Below are positions 42,513 to 44,131 of a DNA stretch of 44,131 bases, in pieces. Source of the DNA: an uncultured Spirochaetota bacterium (GTDB lineage: Bacteria > Spirochaetota > Spirochaetia > Treponematales > Rectinemataceae); contig CAIJMU010000118.1 of the NCBI GenBank assembly GCA_903821875.1, forward strand, positions 1 to 44,131, written 5' to 3'. Position 1 is the stretch's first letter; every line of letters begins with the position of its first letter. The translations under genes and the position numbers were made by a program. A model generated the notes under the pieces. That model did not search any database, was not told where the DNA came from, and worked only from the letters and a program-made list of their open reading frames with translations.

Positions 42513-42991
42513 GGGCGTGCCTCCTTCCATCGGCTGGCGTAGCTAGCCAGTTTCGCCAGGCGTTTGCGCGCTCCAGAGACGGAAAGCCCGGAAGCGAGCG
42601 CTACTTCATCCCAATTCATGCGATCGACCCAGCGGTACCAGGCCAGCTCGCGGGTGAGCGGCTCCACACGCGCGAAAAGACTTTCCAGGAATATCCGCCT
42701 TTGCCAGCCATCCTCCGGCGCGCCAGCGGGATCGGCGCCGTCAAGATCCTCACCCGGAGAGACGCTCCTGTGCTCACGCTTCAAGCGGTTCAGCGAATAG
42801 TGGGTCGCCATGCCGAAGAGATAGGCCGTCATTGAAGCGACAGCGTCGAAATTGACGCGATCCTCCGCCAATTTAAGAAAGACCTCCTGAACGCCATCCC
42901 ATGCCTCCTCGTCATTCCCGAGTATGGCCCTGCAGCGGCGATGCACCATGGCTCCATGGCGAACATAGAGCTCCTCGATCCGGCGCGTCAT
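42509..42991 (-). CDS. ECF-like sigma-70 factor
   Basis: Redirects RNA polymerase to a small regulon. The 160-residue product has region 2 (LYVRHGAMVHRRCRAILGND, EEAWDGVQEVFLKL, then TAYLFGMATHYSLNRLKRE) and region 4 (LAWYRWVDRMNWDEVALASG with SVSGARKRLAKL as recognition helix), joined by a short linker. The length fits a minimal ECF sigma factor. GAGGAGG lies eight bases before the ATG. It is the first of three genes that overlap one another by 4 nt, so it probably controls its own operon under restraint by the following membrane protein. Confidence 0.9.
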   Translation of the reverse strand: MTRRIEELYVRHGAMVHRRCRAILGNDEEAWDGVQEVFLKLAEDRVNFDAVASMTAYLFGMATHYSLNRLKREHRSVSPGEDLDGADPAGAPEDGWQRRIFLESLFARVEPLTRELAWYRWVDRMNWDEVALASGLSVSGARKRLAKLASYASRWKEARP

Positions 42992-43118
42992 CGCAAGGGT
43001 CCTCCTCGATTCACATGCACGCTAATGACAAGGCAGAAGGCAAATTCTGTCACCGGAAAAAGAAAGAAGTGAAGGAAGGACGGGGAAGCTACAGGGAATT
43101 CGGCGCCACAGCAGGCAA
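42992..43118. other. Upstream region of the sigma/anti-sigma/caspase operon
   Basis: 127 bases between the cyclase stop and the sigma start. It must hold the operon promoter, but I could not pick a convincing -35/-10 pair; a pyrimidine-rich tract (plus-strand purines about 43056-43090) is the only distinct feature. Confidence 0.35.
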
Positions 43119-44131
43119 CTACGACACGAAATACATCTCCATCAAGCCCTTGCCCTTCACTTCGGTCGGGGGCCGCCGCTCGAGGGGCACGCGCCCGGCC
43201 AGGAGCTCCCTGGTGGTGCGGGAAATGTTGATCCTGCCGACCTCCGACAGGCTTTCCATCCTGCTCGCAGTGTTCACTGTATCACCGAAGACGTCGTAGA
43301 TGTACTTCCTGGTACCGACGATTCCCGCCACGACGGGACCCGAGTGCATGCCCACCCGGATGCGCCACTGGGTTCCTCCGAGCTCGTTCCTCTGCGCAAT
43401 GAAGGCCACCATCCTGCGCGCGGCCTCTACCATGGCAAAGGCGTGGTCCGGATGCTCGTCGGGCAGGCCACAGGCCGCGAGGTAGGCGTCGCCGATGGTC
43501 TTGATACGCTCGCAGCCTAAGGCGAGCATGATGGAGTCGAAATTTGAATAGATGTCGTTCAACTCTTCGATGATCTCCTTGGGGCTGAGGACAGCCGAGG
43601 TTTCGGTGAAACTCTCGAAGTCGGAAAAGAGGATGGTAGCCTGGCTATAGAGCTTCGGTTCGCTGTAGCCCTGGGTCAGGAGGTCCTGGACAACCTTGCG
43701 AGGCAGCATGGCGTGGAGGAGCGCTTCGGAGCGGCGACGCTCGCGGAGGAGGGCCAGGTGGGTCCCTACCCTCGCCAGGACCTCCTCGGGCTGGAAGGGC
43801 TTGGTGATGTAGTCGACGCCCCCGGCAGCAAAGGCCTGGACCTTGCTGGTGGTCTCCATGAGGGCGCTGATAAAGAGCACCGGCACGTCCTTGATCGCCT
43901 CGCGCTGCTTGAGCAGCCGGCAGAGTTCAAAGCCGTCCATCTCCGGCATGGTGATGTCGAGGATGAAGAGGTCGGGCGGCTGACGCTCTGCTGCGCGGAG
44001 GGCCATGTCGCCCCGGGTAAAGAGGACAACCCGGTGCCCGGCCCCCTGCAGGACCTCCTGAAGGAGTCGGAGGTTGTCCGGAAGGTCGTCAACCACCATG
44101 ATTGTTTCATTCTGATTCTTGTTCAGATCGG
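43119..44131 (-). CDS. Response regulator fused to class III adenylate cyclase, N-terminus outside window
   Basis: The frame is open to the last base: before the ATG at 44099 come DLNKNQNETI and no stop, so the true start lies beyond the window. The receiver domain begins IMVVDDLPDNLRLL and has its phospho-acceptor Asp in DLFILDITMPEMDG. A short helix leads to a class III cyclase domain with metal aspartates in LFSDFESFTET and TIGDAYLA, adenine-selecting Lys in RIKTIGDAY and Asp in YDVFGDTVNTASR, and the transition-state Asn/Arg there. This supports cAMP rather than cGMP. Because the frame continues upstream, it may be the end of a larger hybrid sensor. Confidence 0.9.
   Translation of the reverse strand, partial: DLNKNQNETIMVVDDLPDNLRLLQEVLQGAGHRVVLFTRGDMALRAAERQPPDLFILDITMPEMDGFELCRLLKQREAIKDVPVLFISALMETTSKVQAFAAGGVDYITKPFQPEEVLARVGTHLALLRERRRSEALLHAMLPRKVVQDLLTQGYSEPKLYSQATILFSDFESFTETSAVLSPKEIIEELNDIYSNFDSIMLALGCERIKTIGDAYLAACGLPDEHPDHAFAMVEAARRMVAFIAQRNELGGTQWRIRVGMHSGPVVAGIVGTRKYIYDVFGDTVNTASRMESLSEVGRINISRTTRELLAGRVPLERRPPTEVKGKGLMEMYFVS

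Noticed and set aside
1-44131. Search for tRNA, rRNA, riboswitch, prophage, transposase or origin
   Set aside because: No cloverleaf with a TTCRA arm, rRNA block, integrase, IS ends or DnaA-box cluster was noticed on either strand by reading; small structured RNAs could still have been missed.

Overview
The window is a high-GC bacterial chromosome segment, most likely from a spirochaete (Treponema/Spirochaeta relatives). The pointers are a long outer-membrane protein with a UPF0164-like barrel, FlgD-type Ig repeats and an OmpA end; a decayed chemotaxis-receptor tail ending in FKI; a caspase-like protein whose C-terminal repeats resemble Leptospira-type surface repeats; and a two-gene acyl-CoA carboxylase. 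The species assignment is inference. I saw no tRNA, rRNA, CRISPR array, insertion sequence or prophage.

Layout. 1-1700: 3' part of an FAD oxidoreductase with a C-terminal double [4Fe-4S] domain, then a perfect palindrome that probably terminates both convergent genes. 1843-6869 (minus): polyphosphate kinase 2, RdgB, an unusual sigma-70-like protein, an NrnA-type DHH phosphoesterase and an M24 peptidase. 6971-8117: a small secreted protein diverging from endonuclease III. 8118-8530: the decayed end of a methyl-accepting chemotaxis protein. 8531-10627: a stand-alone molybdopterin oxidoreductase.

10672-22984 (plus) is the metabolic centre: one long run of eleven genes behind a sigma-70-like promoter. 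It has a five-gene peptide ABC importer, an M55 D-aminopeptidase, an S66 LD-carboxypeptidase, diaminopimelate decarboxylase, an M19 dipeptidase, ProA and ProB. Most junctions overlap or are tightly spaced. Together they read as uptake and dismantling of peptides containing D-amino acids (probably peptidoglycan fragments), with products routed to lysine and proline.

23155-26709 (minus) looks accessory: a rhamnulokinase-like FGGY kinase, a DTE-type sugar epimerase and an Rpn/PD-(D/E)XK nuclease, with a less GC-biased sequence than its neighbours. 26884-31554 (minus) is a two-subunit biotin-dependent acyl-CoA carboxylase.

31694-44131 (minus) is an envelope and signalling region: ExbB-ExbD-TonB, then the 1809-residue UPF0164/Ig/OmpA protein with an exact 1293-nt internal period; upstream, an overlapping three-gene unit (ECF-like sigma factor, single-TM probable anti-sigma factor, secreted caspase-like protein with a barrel-like C-terminus); and at the edge a response regulator-adenylate cyclase. 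The sigma/anti-sigma/caspase unit is the best candidate for an under-described system.
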